Of a stretch of 54,833 nucleotides of DNA, positions 8,831-18,060 are shown one piece after another. Numbering within the stretch: position 1 is the first letter of the stretch; each line of letters opens with the position of its first letter. Origin of the DNA: JACJYC01 sp964558465. Its GTDB lineage: Bacteria > Bacteroidota > Bacteroidia > Chitinophagales > Saprospiraceae. The stretch covers positions 1-54,833 of the forward strand of contig CAZLEF010000044.1 in assembly GCA_964558465.1 (NCBI GenBank), given 5' to 3'. The notes under the pieces were generated by a model that saw only the letters and a program-made list of their open reading frames with translations, was not told where the DNA came from and searched no databases. The position numbers and the translations under genes are program-made.

Positions 8831-10876
8831 TTATTGGATCAAAATCTTCAGCGTTTGAACATTTTTTGGACCGCATACAGTCAGGATGTACAGCCCTTTT
8901 GCAAAATCCTGGGTTCTGAAGGTATGGGTATGCCGGGTCATTTCCTGTTGCAATATTTTTTGTCCGGAGGCCGCATGCACAGAGACGATCACAGGTAATT
9001 CCATTTCCAGGGGCAAACGGAGGTTGAATTCTCCGGCGCCAACGGGATTCGGAAATACTGTCGCCGTTTGTTCCTGCTCTCCAGGCGCCTGAACGGGCGG
9101 ACAGGCTGGTGATGCACTGGCAATATTGCTCCAGTCGGAGTTTCCCACCCCATTTACCGATCTGATCCTGTAGAAATATTGCCTGCCTCTTCTCAACCCC
9201 GTGTTGGTATAGGCGGTCGAGTTGGCCGGCAGGGTGGCAAGGGTCGTGTAGGGGCCGCTCGGTGTCTGCGAACGGCTCAATTCGAAGCTGGTTTCATTGT
9301 TGGCATTATCCACCCAACTGAGTTGGATGGCCGAACATCCGGCAGGGGTTGCCGTCAGGTCGGTTGGCGCTGCAGGCGCCGTGCTTGCGGCGGCTGTAGT
9401 GGCGCTTGCAGTATTGCTCCAGCCCGAATTGGTGTTCCCATTAGTCGCCTGAACCCTGAAAAAGTACGTGGCGCCGCTTATCAGGCTGGTACTTGAATAG
9501 GAACTGACATTGGCCGCCAGGTTGGCAATCGTGGTGAATCCGCTGGTTGCTGAAAGTGACCGCTGCACCACAAAACCTGTTTCATTGTTGGCGTTGTCCG
9601 TCCAGGCAAGGTTGATGGCAGTGGCGCCGGCCGCCGAAGCTGTGAGGTTGGAAGGCGCCGCCAGGGTGGCAGGCGGGGCCCCGCCCTGGGAAAATCTGGC
9701 CGTATTTCCACCCACTGCGTAAACGCTGTTATCTGTTCCGAAATCGAAACCATTGGCGTAGCTGCCGGGGACTGTTCCCATCCATGCGGCGGAACCGTTG
9801 CTGTTCACTTTGCAAATCGCCATTTCAAATAAGGTGCCTGCGGCAAGATAAGCGGCGTTGGCGCCGTCGAGTTTCATCTGGGCATGCAACAACAGGGCGT
9901 AGGAAGGGCCGTCGGCATCCAGGTTTTGCCATAACACAGTGCCGGTCCGGTCATATTTCATGAAAGCCGCGCCGCCGCTGCCTGAATTCGGGAACCCGCT
10001 GATCACCGGATTGTTGTCTGTTCCAACTTCAACCCGGAAACCCGACATGGAATGGGTTCTGGACCATAACAAAACACCCGATTGGGATAGTTTTTTGATG
10101 AGGCTGCCCTGGCCCCCCACGACGTACTGGCCATGCACCAGATAGGTATTGCCAAAATTATCGCCGGCTGCATCACCGACGGTCAGGCTGTTGACCCCGG
10201 CCAGGCTCCAGATATGGTTGCCGTTCAGATCAATTTTTGCATAACCGTTAATGCTGCCAAAAATTCCACGGCCGATCAGTAAAAGATGGTTGTCCGGCGT
10301 AAATTTGAAATTGATCGGCGCGCCGATCCCGGCATTGTCAAAATAGGACCACAACGCTGCGCCGGATGGGCTGAACTTTTTAACGATGGTCACCATTCCG
10401 GCAGGGCCGATCCCCAATCCCAAAACATAGATGTTGTTGTTAGCGTCCACCAGGCATTTTCGGGTGGAAGAACCGTCAAAGTCCGTTTCATAAACCACCC
10501 GCCACAGTAACCACCCGTCCGGACTGAATTTCATTAATACGCTGTTCGCATTCACCGGATTGGAATACCCCGACCGGATGACGCCGGACACGAGGATATT
10601 CCCCGCATGGTCCGTTTCCACCCAAGTGGCTACTTCATGGCGGGTAACATTTGTGTTGTCATACGTAGTTTGCCAAAGGATGGCCCCTGAAGCATTCCGC
10701 TTGGTCAGGGTAATGTCGCCGCCAGGGTTATATTCCCAATTGGCGGTGTAGACATTGTCGGTGTTGTCAACTGCGATGGAAACCCCGCCGGGGGCATTGA
10801 ACCAGTCGACCGCAACTTGTGCTGAGAGCAAGAACGGGAACATAAAAATCCCGCCAATAAAGAGCATTTTTTTCAT
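8831..10876 (-). CDS. T9SS-exported protein with beta-propeller-like repeats and two Fn3 domains
   Basis: The 681-residue product begins with a signal peptide (MKKMLFIGGIFMFPFLLSAQ). Residues about 25-395 carry repeated blades of the SBBP type (DNTDNVYTANW, DHAGNILVSG, DNNPVISG), probably a beta-propeller. Two fibronectin type III domains follow (about 405-490 and 500-590), each with a NNET(G/S)F(V/E) signature and ARG/Y-rich end strands. From about residue 605 a T9SS type A sorting domain begins with VFPNPVGAGEF and ends in LKILIQ, so the protein should be exported across the outer membrane and anchored or released. The likely role is a surface adhesin or structural protein. Its start faces that of the caspase gene, with 201 bases between. 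Confidence 0.9.
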   Translation of the reverse strand: MKKMLFIGGIFMFPFLLSAQVAVDWFNAPGGVSIAVDNTDNVYTANWEYNPGGDITLTKRNASGAILWQTTYDNTNVTRHEVATWVETDHAGNILVSGVIRSGYSNPVNANSVLMKFSPDGWLLWRVVYETDFDGSSTRKCLVDANNNIYVLGLGIGPAGMVTIVKKFSPSGAALWSYFDNAGIGAPINFKFTPDNHLLLIGRGIFGSINGYAKIDLNGNHIWSLAGVNSLTVGDAAGDNFGNTYLVHGQYVVGGQGSLIKKLSQSGVLLWSRTHSMSGFRVEVGTDNNPVISGFPNSGSGGAAFMKYDRTGTVLWQNLDADGPSYALLLHAQMKLDGANAAYLAAGTLFEMAICKVNSNGSAAWMGTVPGSYANGFDFGTDNSVYAVGGNTARFSQGGAPPATLAAPSNLTASAAGATAINLAWTDNANNETGFVVQRSLSATSGFTTIANLAANVSSYSSTSLISGATYFFRVQATNGNTNSGWSNTASATTAAASTAPAAPTDLTATPAGCSAIQLSWVDNANNETSFELSRSQTPSGPYTTLATLPANSTAYTNTGLRRGRQYFYRIRSVNGVGNSDWSNIASASPACPPVQAPGEQEQTATVFPNPVGAGEFNLRLPLEMELPVIVSVHAASGQKILQQEMTRHTHTFRTQDFAKGLYILTVCGPKNVQTLKILIQ

Positions 10877-10952
10877 AACGTGAATATTTAATTACTCTTT
10901 ATTTTGTTTTGTCCCTCAGGTCACAAAGTACTGGCTTTGAAATTTTTTTTCG

Positions 10953-10968
10953 GGTGACATTGGTCACC
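10953..10968. promoter_or_regulatory. Candidate operator dyad in divergent promoter region
   Basis: A perfect 6-bp dyad (GGTGAC, 4-base spacer, GTCACC) lies in the 201-base region between the divergent genes starting at 10876 and 11078. Its position suits a transcription-factor site controlling one or both. It is only one short dyad, so the call is tentative. Confidence 0.25.
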
Positions 10969-11025
10969 GGCCGTAAGATTTTTGGACTTTTTGTAGATCT
11001 GTATTTATCCCCGGCTGTTTTTTCC

Positions 11026-11033
11026 TAACTTTG
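11026..11033 (+). promoter_or_regulatory. Candidate Bacteroidetes -7 box upstream of caspase-TPR gene
   Basis: TAACTTTG matches the Bacteroidetes sigma-A -7 consensus TAnnTTTG and lies 44 bases before the start codon at 11078. No clear TTTG -33 box is seen at the expected spacing, so it may be weak or activator-dependent. Confidence 0.35.
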
Positions 11034-11077
11034 TTCTATCCGGGTGAATTCCACAACATCCGATCCGAACGTATAGC

Positions 11078-13273
11078 ATGGGAAAACTGATTACCATTTG
11101 TTTTTTGTTTTGCGGGCTGATCGCTTATTCACAAGGCGCCGTAACATTAAAAAAGAAAGGGGTCACCCGTGCCGTTGTCATCGGAATTTCCGATTATCAG
11201 GACCCCGGAATAGCCGATCTCAGCTATGCGCACCTCGATGCTGAGGTTTTCTCCGAATTCCTTCGATCCAGATCCGGCGGCCAACTCGGCGACCAGCAAC
11301 TCAAATTGTTGACCAACCAGCAGGCCACGATGGCCGCCATCCAGTCGGCGCTTGAATGGTTGCTGAGGAATACCCAACCAGGCGATCAGGCCATCCTCTA
11401 TTTTTCCGGTCATGGGGATGTTGAAACCAAAAATGACCTCGAAAAGGGTTATTTGCTCGCCTGGGACACCCCCCAGAACAACTACCGGATGAACGCGGTT
11501 GACCTTGTTTACCTCAACGAACATATCGTAGGCCAGCTTTCCACAAAGGGCGCCAAAGTGATCGTCATTACCGATGCCTGCCATTCAGGCGCGCTCGCCG
11601 GAGAGAAAGCCGGCGGCAAAGAAGCCACTGCCACAGAATTGATGAAACGGTACGCGAATGAGATCAAGATCATGTCCTGCCAGCCTTACGAATTGTCGTT
11701 GGAAGGGTCCAGGTGGGGTAGGGGTGTGTTCTCCTATTACCTGGTCGACGGGCTAAAGGGGCGCGCCGACGAAGACGGAGATCAGCAAGTTGACCTTTAC
11801 GAACTTGAAAATTTCCTTCAGGACCGGATCCGGTCTGAAACAGATAAAAAACAGCATCCGGACGTTTTTGGCGGGCGCAAGAAAGAATCTCTTTTTTCGG
11901 TGGATGAAGCCGTGCTTGCAGAATTTAAATCGGTTGAAAAAGCAGAAATACAAAGGGATTTTGAAAAGGAGATCCTACTCAAACTGGCATCCGAAAAAGG
12001 TTTTTTAAATTATGTGAACTTTACGGAAGCTTTGAAAAAAGGCAACCTGCTCAGCCCGGAAGGAAAGGCGGCTGCGTTTTTTTACGGCGCTCTTTATTCG
12101 GATACTACCTTTATCCCGCTGCGGGGGATCATCGACGAAATGCTGACCGTTGCATTAATGGACTCCGTCCAGCAGGCCATCATGGCTTACCTCAAAACGG
12201 ACCCGGCAGAACTGGCGCAAAGGGACCGGTTTGACCAAAAATATGCCCGTTTTCCGGAATATCTCCGGCGGGCTGCCGAAATCCTGGGCCCCAAAGACTC
12301 CCGGTACCGGCAGACCTTGGCCAAACAATATTATTTTGAAGGCCTGTATCTGCGCATGCTGGGCCAGCAATCACCCGGCAGGGACTCTTTTTACCAGCTT
12401 GCTCGTGTGAAACAGGAAAAGGCGTTGGAGTTGGAAAGTCATGCCGCTTTTATTCACAACGAATTGGGCCTCCTGCTTCCGGAACTGGGCGACATGAACG
12501 CCGGGATGGCTCACCTCCAAAAAGCCATAACCCTGTCCCCCACCTGGGCCATTCCCTACAATAACCTCGCCGTTGAATGGAAAAAACTAGACAGCCTTGA
12601 ACATGCAAAATCCTGTTACCTCAAAGCGGTTGCCCTCAAACCTGATTTTTCATCGGCGTTTGCGAATCTCGGCAATTTATTTGTCCAACTGGAACAACCC
12701 GACTCCGCCGAAACAATGTACCTGAAAGCCATTGAACTGGATTCCACGTATAAAGACAATTTTTTTAACCTGGGGCTTTTGCTCAGCGGCATGGAAGGCA
12801 GAGAACAGGAAGCGGAGGAACTGTATCTCCAGGCCCTCAAAATCGACCCGGACTATCCTGAGGCCTGGTTCGAACTCGGTAATTTGTACGGTCTTTTGGA
12901 ACAACCTGAAAAAGAAGAAACCCACTACCTCAAAGCCATCGAACTGAACCCCGGCTATTCAGAAGCCTACCGGAACCTGGCGATCCATTATTTTATGTAC
13001 GACCAGCCCGAAGATGCCGAAAAAATGTTCCTGAAGGCGGTACAGGCCAACGCCTCCGATCCGTTGGGGTATTTTTCGCTATGCACCTTTTACTCGATAC
13101 AGGAAATGGAAGATGATGCGCTGGATTACCTGGAAAAAACCCTGGAACAGGCCCGGATTGCAGGCGAGGATTATTATGACCTGATCCATACGGACGAAAA
13201 CCTGGCCGCGCTTCGGAAAAACAGGCGATTCAAAGGAATTATGAAACAATATTTTCCCAACCGGAACGAATAA
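11078..13273 (+). CDS. Secreted caspase-like (C14) protease with C-terminal TPR array, copy 1
   Basis: The 731-residue product has a signal peptide (to about residue 19), so it acts in the envelope. Residues 28-270 form a caspase-fold (metacaspase-like) domain: the RAVVIGISDY first strand, catalytic His112 in YFSGHGD and catalytic Cys168 in TDACHSG. A middle segment (about 270-440) is shared with the paralogue at 15640, including FPEYLRRAAEILGP. About seven tetratricopeptide repeats follow (445-700), with repeated YLKAIELN/DP-type helices. The end, RFKGIMKQYFP, is also shared. It is the first gene of a + strand cluster with two more caspase-like genes and a TPR gene. TPRs probably recruit partners or substrates; the cleavage target is unknown. 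Confidence 0.9.
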   Translation: MGKLITICFLFCGLIAYSQGAVTLKKKGVTRAVVIGISDYQDPGIADLSYAHLDAEVFSEFLRSRSGGQLGDQQLKLLTNQQATMAAIQSALEWLLRNTQPGDQAILYFSGHGDVETKNDLEKGYLLAWDTPQNNYRMNAVDLVYLNEHIVGQLSTKGAKVIVITDACHSGALAGEKAGGKEATATELMKRYANEIKIMSCQPYELSLEGSRWGRGVFSYYLVDGLKGRADEDGDQQVDLYELENFLQDRIRSETDKKQHPDVFGGRKKESLFSVDEAVLAEFKSVEKAEIQRDFEKEILLKLASEKGFLNYVNFTEALKKGNLLSPEGKAAAFFYGALYSDTTFIPLRGIIDEMLTVALMDSVQQAIMAYLKTDPAELAQRDRFDQKYARFPEYLRRAAEILGPKDSRYRQTLAKQYYFEGLYLRMLGQQSPGRDSFYQLARVKQEKALELESHAAFIHNELGLLLPELGDMNAGMAHLQKAITLSPTWAIPYNNLAVEWKKLDSLEHAKSCYLKAVALKPDFSSAFANLGNLFVQLEQPDSAETMYLKAIELDSTYKDNFFNLGLLLSGMEGREQEAEELYLQALKIDPDYPEAWFELGNLYGLLEQPEKEETHYLKAIELNPGYSEAYRNLAIHYFMYDQPEDAEKMFLKAVQANASDPLGYFSLCTFYSIQEMEDDALDYLEKTLEQARIAGEDYYDLIHTDENLAALRKNRRFKGIMKQYFPNRNE

Positions 13274-13343
13274 AATGCGCCCGGATATCCGCAAAAGGTA
13301 TCCTTTGGCCGGACGGTCAAATTAAAGGGGGTAAAACCAGATA

Positions 13344-13373
13344 TTTGCATTTCATTTTTTATGTTTATCTTTA
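13344..13373 (+). promoter_or_regulatory. Candidate Bacteroidetes promoter for the second caspase gene
   Basis: TTTG at 13344-13347 and TATCTTTA at 13366-13373 are separated by 18 bases, close to the Bacteroidetes TTTG / TAnnTTTG arrangement (the last base deviates). It lies 16 bases before the ATG at 13390. If functional, the second to fourth genes of the cluster can be transcribed without the first. Confidence 0.35.
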
Positions 13374-13389
13374 ACCAAAACTGCTATCG

Positions 13390-14715
13390 ATGAAAACACC
13401 ATCCTTTATTCTGGTCTTGCTGATAGCTGCCCATTTAACAAACCTGACAGGCCAAAATTCAGGCGCTCTCCACCTGCTCATCAGTATCGATGACCGGAAT
13501 GAAGATATGCGCGAAGGATGCCGGAAAGATGCGGAAAAGGCGTCTTCTTTTTTTCAGGAGGTCGCGCAAAACGCCGGTATGCCCTTTCAGTTGCATACCC
13601 TTGCTTTCGACCAGGACCAGATTTTCAATTTCTTCCAGAATTTCACCTGCGGTTCGAATGATGTGCTTGTTTTTTTATACTCCGGTCATGGTTTCCGCAA
13701 TGAGGACGATCAGGTGATCTGGCCCTTGTTGTATTATTGCGTGAACAACGGGCAATCGGGCCCGGCGGGCGACCTTAAAAATTGCGGCGTGCCCCTCGAC
13801 TGGATCCATAAATTGCTCATCAGCAAACAGCCGAGGTTGTCTATTGCAGTGGGAAACAGTTGCAATAATATACCAGACAATGAAGAGGCCAACAAATTGG
13901 CGGAAGATTTGAAGAAAAAAGACCCCGATCCTTCAGATTCGGGCAACCTGCGCAATATGGAATTATTGACGAATTTCAGCGGGCATATCGTCATTTCGGG
14001 CGCTTCCCCAGGCCAGTATTCGTATACCAATGATGAAGACGGCTCTTATTTTGTCAACGAATGGGTCGATGTCCTTTCCGAAGGCTTGTTTTATGCAGAA
14101 AATCCTACATCGTGGGCCAGCATGCTCAAAAAAACAAGGGATGAGGTGCAAAAAAAGAAACCGGATCAGCGCCCCCAGTTTTTGATCGTTCAAGACAACA
14201 AGAAGATGTTTTCGGAAGGAAAAGAAAAATATGAAGATACCCCCACTTATGAAGCGCTGAATCTTGAGGTGCCTGAAATTAACGATCAGGAATACGAAAG
14301 CTGGGAAATGGATGATTTTGATTCGGATGACTTTTCCGAAAGCTGGGAGACTGAATTTGAAGAAGAAGAACAAAGCGAAACCGCACTGGCAAACCTGCCG
14401 TTGATTCTGTTGACGGCTTTTTACCTGGACGATGAACAAATCAGTGAAACAGATACGGAAAAAGCCATCGCCCTCTACATAGAAATACTGGAAAGGTACG
14501 GTTATGACCGCGAGTCGGCGGAAACCATACTTGAGTATGCCCTGGAAATGCTCGCCAACCGTTCGGACAATTTAACCCTTGATCAGTATGTTCAGGAATT
14601 CAAAGACGTTTTTGACCTGGAGACCAGAGCCTGGATTGCCAGCAGGCTTTCAGAACTGGCAGAACATCCGGATGCCGTCAATCTGGTGGACTTTGTCGCA
14701 AACCTGGGCAATTGA
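13390..14715 (+). CDS. Secreted caspase-like protein with acidic linker and helical tail
   Basis: The 441-residue product has a signal peptide (cleavage near LTGQ, residue 22). A caspase-fold domain covers about 25-265: His100 is in LYSGHG and the probable nucleophile Cys158 is in VGNSCNN. The usual D-A/S-C-x-G after the strand is replaced by GNSCNN, so activity or specificity may differ. An extremely acidic stretch (about 285-335, rich in Asp, Glu, Ser and Trp) follows. The last 110 residues look alpha-helical (DTEKAIALYIEILERYG) and are not clearly TPR. It lacks the TPR array of its two neighbours. The gap to the next gene is 37 bases, so the two are probably co-transcribed. Confidence 0.82.
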   Translation: MKTPSFILVLLIAAHLTNLTGQNSGALHLLISIDDRNEDMREGCRKDAEKASSFFQEVAQNAGMPFQLHTLAFDQDQIFNFFQNFTCGSNDVLVFLYSGHGFRNEDDQVIWPLLYYCVNNGQSGPAGDLKNCGVPLDWIHKLLISKQPRLSIAVGNSCNNIPDNEEANKLAEDLKKKDPDPSDSGNLRNMELLTNFSGHIVISGASPGQYSYTNDEDGSYFVNEWVDVLSEGLFYAENPTSWASMLKKTRDEVQKKKPDQRPQFLIVQDNKKMFSEGKEKYEDTPTYEALNLEVPEINDQEYESWEMDDFDSDDFSESWETEFEEEEQSETALANLPLILLTAFYLDDEQISETDTEKAIALYIEILERYGYDRESAETILEYALEMLANRSDNLTLDQYVQEFKDVFDLETRAWIASRLSELAEHPDAVNLVDFVANLGN

Positions 14716-14752
14716 ATCAATACCTGCAGATAACTAACCAAACAAACTGATT

Positions 14753-15538
14753 ATGAAATTTTCTATTTTATTTTTAATTGCGGCTATGCTTTTTTCCAAT
14801 GCATTGGCAGCCCAAAACAGATCCGGCGCCACAGCGCCCAAATCCAGCAAGTTGGAAAATAAAACTGTGGCCATGGCCAAAACAAAAACCAAACCCAAGG
14901 ATAAAAAAATGGGCCTGGGAAGCTTTAACCGGCCGGATGAAATTGAAAACAATACGGTCGGCGAAGCCTTAAACGCAGTTGAAAGCGGCAACACGGAGGC
15001 CGCTATCGACCAACTGGACGATTACGCTGAAACAGATCCGGACGCCGCTTACGGTTTGGGTTTTGCCTATTTCGAAAACGGGGACGTTGACAAGGCAGTT
15101 GAAACCTTTGAACAAGCGGTTGAATTGGATTCCAGCAATATTGACGCCCATTTTGTACTCGGACTGGTTTACGCCGACGAAGGCGAGTACGGAAAAGCAG
15201 AGGAGCAGTTCATTCAGGTGCTTGAAATCGACCCTGAAAATGCCGATGCCTGGTACGAACTGGGTTTCCTTTATTTGAACGTTGAATTGTACGAAGAAGC
15301 AACCACCTGTTTCAACCTGGTCAGCCTGATCGACCCCGACAACGCGGATGCACCTTACGAGTTGGCCAGGCTTTATGCCATACAGGGAGACACGGAGGCT
15401 GCTTTGGACCAACTGGAACTGGCGCTCCAAAACGGCTTTAGCGACCTGGACCTGGTATCCATCGATCCTGACCTCGATGAATTAAGAGGCACTGAAAAAT
15501 ATGGCGAACTGAAGACTGAATATAATATTCCGGATTAA
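14753..15538 (+). CDS. Secreted TPR protein
   Basis: The 261-residue product has a signal peptide (to about residue 20, NALAAQ). A basic, low-complexity linker (TKTKPKDKKMG, about 42-52) precedes about four to five tetratricopeptide repeats (75-235), with helices such as AVETFEQAVELDSSN. The tail LRGTEKYGELKTEY resembles the tails of the two caspase-TPR proteins (RFKxxMKxxFP), so the C-terminal parts are probably related. It lies between two caspase-like genes and may be an adaptor competing for the same TPR partners, which is inference. Confidence 0.85.
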   Translation: MKFSILFLIAAMLFSNALAAQNRSGATAPKSSKLENKTVAMAKTKTKPKDKKMGLGSFNRPDEIENNTVGEALNAVESGNTEAAIDQLDDYAETDPDAAYGLGFAYFENGDVDKAVETFEQAVELDSSNIDAHFVLGLVYADEGEYGKAEEQFIQVLEIDPENADAWYELGFLYLNVELYEEATTCFNLVSLIDPDNADAPYELARLYAIQGDTEAALDQLELALQNGFSDLDLVSIDPDLDELRGTEKYGELKTEYNIPD

Positions 15539-15614
15539 GAGCTTGTTTGTCGGAAGGTCCAAAGGACTCCTATGGAGACCCCTTCGGGGCAGTTCCCTCA
15601 CTGGCCACAAGCTC
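15539..15614. repeat. Cloverleaf-like intergenic element
   Basis: An 8-bp outer inverted repeat (GAGCTTGT at 15539-15546, ACAAGCTC at 15607-15614) encloses three small hairpins in a row: GTCC-aaa-GGAC, CTCC-tat-GGAG and CCCC-ttc-GGGG. The first arm begins inside the stop region of the TPR gene, and the element ends 25 bases before the next start. It could be a REP-like mobile repeat, an RNA structure within the operon mRNA or a weak terminator. No T-run follows. Confidence 0.6.
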
Positions 15615-15639
15615 GAAATCAGGTAACTTTTGATCCTCT

Positions 15640-17862
15640 ATGATTTATCCGAAGATATCGTCTCTTTTGGTTTTTGGGTTGTTGCTGGTTTGCAACCTGA
15701 AGCCGGCCCCACTTTTGGGCCAGATCAAACCCATGGGGCAAAAAGGAACCACCCGGGCGGTGGTGATCGGCGTCTCCGACTATCAAAACGAGCACATTCC
15801 CGATCTGTTGTTTGCCCACGCAGATGCCCTGGCTTTCGCCAATTACCTCAAATCTCCGGCGGGAGGCGGACTTCCGGAAGAAAACGTGAAGGTGCTGACC
15901 AACAAGCAGGCCACCCAGGGCCAGATGGCGGCCGTTCTGACCTGGTTGCTGGAGGAAAGCAAAGAAGGAGACCAGGCCATCGTTTATTTCTCCGGACACG
16001 GAGATATGGAGACCCAAACCATGGCCAACTATGGCTTCCTGCTTACCCACGACGCCCCTGCTTCTACGTATATGGCCGGAGGCGCCTTCCCGGTGGTTTA
16101 CCTGCAATCCATTATCCAGACCCTGAGCGCACAAAAAGGCGTACAGGTCATGATGATCGCCGACGCCTGCCATTCGGGCAAACTGGCCGGCAGCGCCGGC
16201 GGAGGAACCCAGGCAACGGCAAAGGTGCTGGCGGATCAGTTTGCCAATGAGGCCAAAATTCTTTCCTGCCAGCCCAATGAATTTTCCATTGAAGGGCCGG
16301 AATGGGGCGGTGGGCACGGCGTGTTTACCTATTACCTGATCGACGGTCTTACAGGTTTTGCCGATGCCAACGGCGACTTCACGGTTACCCTTCTGGAGAT
16401 CCAGCGTTTCCTAGAAGACCAGGTTTCAGCCGCTGCGGCCCCAAGGAGCCAGATCCCGCTCGTTTTTGGCAATAAAAGTTTGGTTACGGCTAAAGTGGAC
16501 CCACCCACTTTTGCCGCCCTGAAGGCCAAACGACTGAACGAACCCTCCGGGGATTTGATGGGGTTTGTCGGGGCCAGGTCGGTGTCCGGTCCCGGCGCCG
16601 AAGATTCCCTGACCATGGCCCTTTACCGCCGTTTTTTAGCTGCACTCGAGACAAAACACCTGTTGTATCCGGAAGAAGGTTCAGCATATTCGATTTACAA
16701 CACCATCCGCGACCGCCCCCTCATGCAGGATCATCGCCAGGAAATGCGCCGAAACCTGGCAGCCGCCTTGCAGGATGCAGCCCAGCAGGCAATCAATGAT
16801 TATCTGGCCGCCAGCCCGGTGGAATTGCGCAAGCGCTGGTCGTTCGACCCGGAGTACGAACATTTCCCTGAATACCTGGGAAAAGCGGCCGAAATTTTGG
16901 GCCCCGATCATTTTATGTATAAAGGATTGAAATCCAAAGAATTATACTTTGAGGGCCTCAACCTCCGGCTTAAAGGGGAACGCGAACGGGATGTTGCCTT
17001 TTACCAGCAAGCCGACCAGTTGCAACGCCAGGTCCTCCAAATCGATTCCAGCGCCGCTTATGCGCTGAATGAACTTGGATTATTATCCCGCCGCAAAGGC
17101 GATTTTGCCGGAAGCATTCATTTTTTTCAAAAAGCCCTCGCTTTTTCTCCTACCTGGGTATTGGCCGAAACCAACCTGTGCGGAAGTTTGAAAGACCTCG
17201 GACAAACCCGGGAAGCAGTCGAAGCCTGCCGGAAAGCCTTACAAAACGACAGCACGTTCGCATTGGCTTACCACAACCTTGGCGTTGCCCTGGCCGATCA
17301 AAAGGAGGAGCGAAAAAAAGCGATTTTCGCCTTTCAGAAAGCCCTTGAATTTGATTCCGGTTATGCCATGACCTATTTTAAACTGGGCGAAGCATTTTAT
17401 TTTGAAAATCAATTGGAACAAGCCGAATCTATGTGGAAAAAAAGCGCTCGCCTGGCGCCAGGGGACGTGTTATCGTTTTATAATCTCGGCGTTTTATCGG
17501 CAGACCAGGGGGAGAAACAGGAGGCGCTCCAATATTTCAGAAAGGTAACCGAACTGGCGCCGGATGACCCGGACGCCTATCTGGATATCGTTGAGTTGCA
17601 AACCGCGATGGACCGCTTAGAAGAAGCTGAAAATGTATTGAAAACTGTCTTCAAACTGGCGCCGGGGTTGCCCGACGGGGATTATCTCCTGGCTGGATTG
17701 CTGGCCCGCCAAAATGAAGAGGACGACGCCCTGGATGCCTTGCAATCTGCCCTGGAAAAGGGATTTCGCGACCGGGAAAGGATCCTCCGTGACCCCGCCC
17801 TGGCAAACATTCGCCAAACTGCCCGGTTCAAGGATTTGATGAAAAAGCATTTTCCTGACTAA
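15640..17862 (+). CDS. Secreted caspase-like (C14) protease with C-terminal TPR array, copy 2
   Basis: The 740-residue product is a paralogue of the protein at 11078 with the same domain order. A signal peptide ends near LLGQ (residue 28). The caspase domain spans about 37-280, with His120 in YFSGHGD and Cys177 in ADACHSG. The middle segment contains FPEYLGKAAEILGP (about 410-425). At least six TPRs follow (about 460-700), and the tail is RFKDLMKKHFP. Catalytic residues look complete in both copies. The start at 15640 gives the best signal peptide. It is last in the + strand cluster and converges on a minus-strand operon; an 18-bp-stem hairpin lies 35 bases after its stop. Confidence 0.9.
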   Translation: MIYPKISSLLVFGLLLVCNLKPAPLLGQIKPMGQKGTTRAVVIGVSDYQNEHIPDLLFAHADALAFANYLKSPAGGGLPEENVKVLTNKQATQGQMAAVLTWLLEESKEGDQAIVYFSGHGDMETQTMANYGFLLTHDAPASTYMAGGAFPVVYLQSIIQTLSAQKGVQVMMIADACHSGKLAGSAGGGTQATAKVLADQFANEAKILSCQPNEFSIEGPEWGGGHGVFTYYLIDGLTGFADANGDFTVTLLEIQRFLEDQVSAAAAPRSQIPLVFGNKSLVTAKVDPPTFAALKAKRLNEPSGDLMGFVGARSVSGPGAEDSLTMALYRRFLAALETKHLLYPEEGSAYSIYNTIRDRPLMQDHRQEMRRNLAAALQDAAQQAINDYLAASPVELRKRWSFDPEYEHFPEYLGKAAEILGPDHFMYKGLKSKELYFEGLNLRLKGERERDVAFYQQADQLQRQVLQIDSSAAYALNELGLLSRRKGDFAGSIHFFQKALAFSPTWVLAETNLCGSLKDLGQTREAVEACRKALQNDSTFALAYHNLGVALADQKEERKKAIFAFQKALEFDSGYAMTYFKLGEAFYFENQLEQAESMWKKSARLAPGDVLSFYNLGVLSADQGEKQEALQYFRKVTELAPDDPDAYLDIVELQTAMDRLEEAENVLKTVFKLAPGLPDGDYLLAGLLARQNEEDDALDALQSALEKGFRDRERILRDPALANIRQTARFKDLMKKHFPD

Positions 17863-17896
17863 AAAGCATTTTATTTTTCACTTTCCCCGAATAAAA

Positions 17897-17935
17897 CACA
17901 CGGGTTTGACGGATCTAATCCGTCAAACCCGTGTG
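17897..17935. terminator. Long perfect hairpin between convergent operons
   Basis: An 18-bp perfect stem (CACACGGGTTTGACGGAT and its complement) has a 3-base loop CTA. It begins 35 bases after the stop at 17862 and is preceded by AAAA on its left. It could terminate both convergent transcripts, although only a pyrimidine stretch, not a T-run, follows on the + strand. Its perfection and small loop also fit a REP-type repeat. Confidence 0.6.
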
Positions 17936-17941
17936 CTTCCC

Positions 17942-18060
17942 CCCTATGACTGCCAACTGTACAATCGGGGGATCCGGCCCCACCGACGAGACGTCGGCGG
18001 TACAAAGTGGGAACGGATCAAAGACTGCCAACTGCCAACTGCTAACTGCTAACTGCCGAC
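17942..18060. repeat. Intergenic array (AACTGCC/AACTGCT) with embedded palindrome
   Basis: TGACTGCCAACTG at the left and a run of CAACTGCCAACTGCTAACTGC words at the right (about 18022-18058) flank a GC-rich dyad at about 17982-17999 (CCGACG, AGA, CGTCGG). The array fills the space between the hairpin and the stop of the convergent gene at 18061. Confidence 0.75.

Noticed and set aside
15539..15614. tRNA gene (cloverleaf shape)
   Set aside because: Stems are too short, no T-loop consensus GTTCRA and no CCA-type end; the outer stem is 8 bp with 4-bp inner stems and 3-base loops.
11078..17862. Possibility that the secreted caspases are part of a phage-defence gasdermin or CHAT/TPR type III CRISPR module
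   Set aside because: All carry signal peptides, no CRISPR or gasdermin-like gene is present, and the fold motifs are caspase (SGHG/DACHSG), not CHAT.
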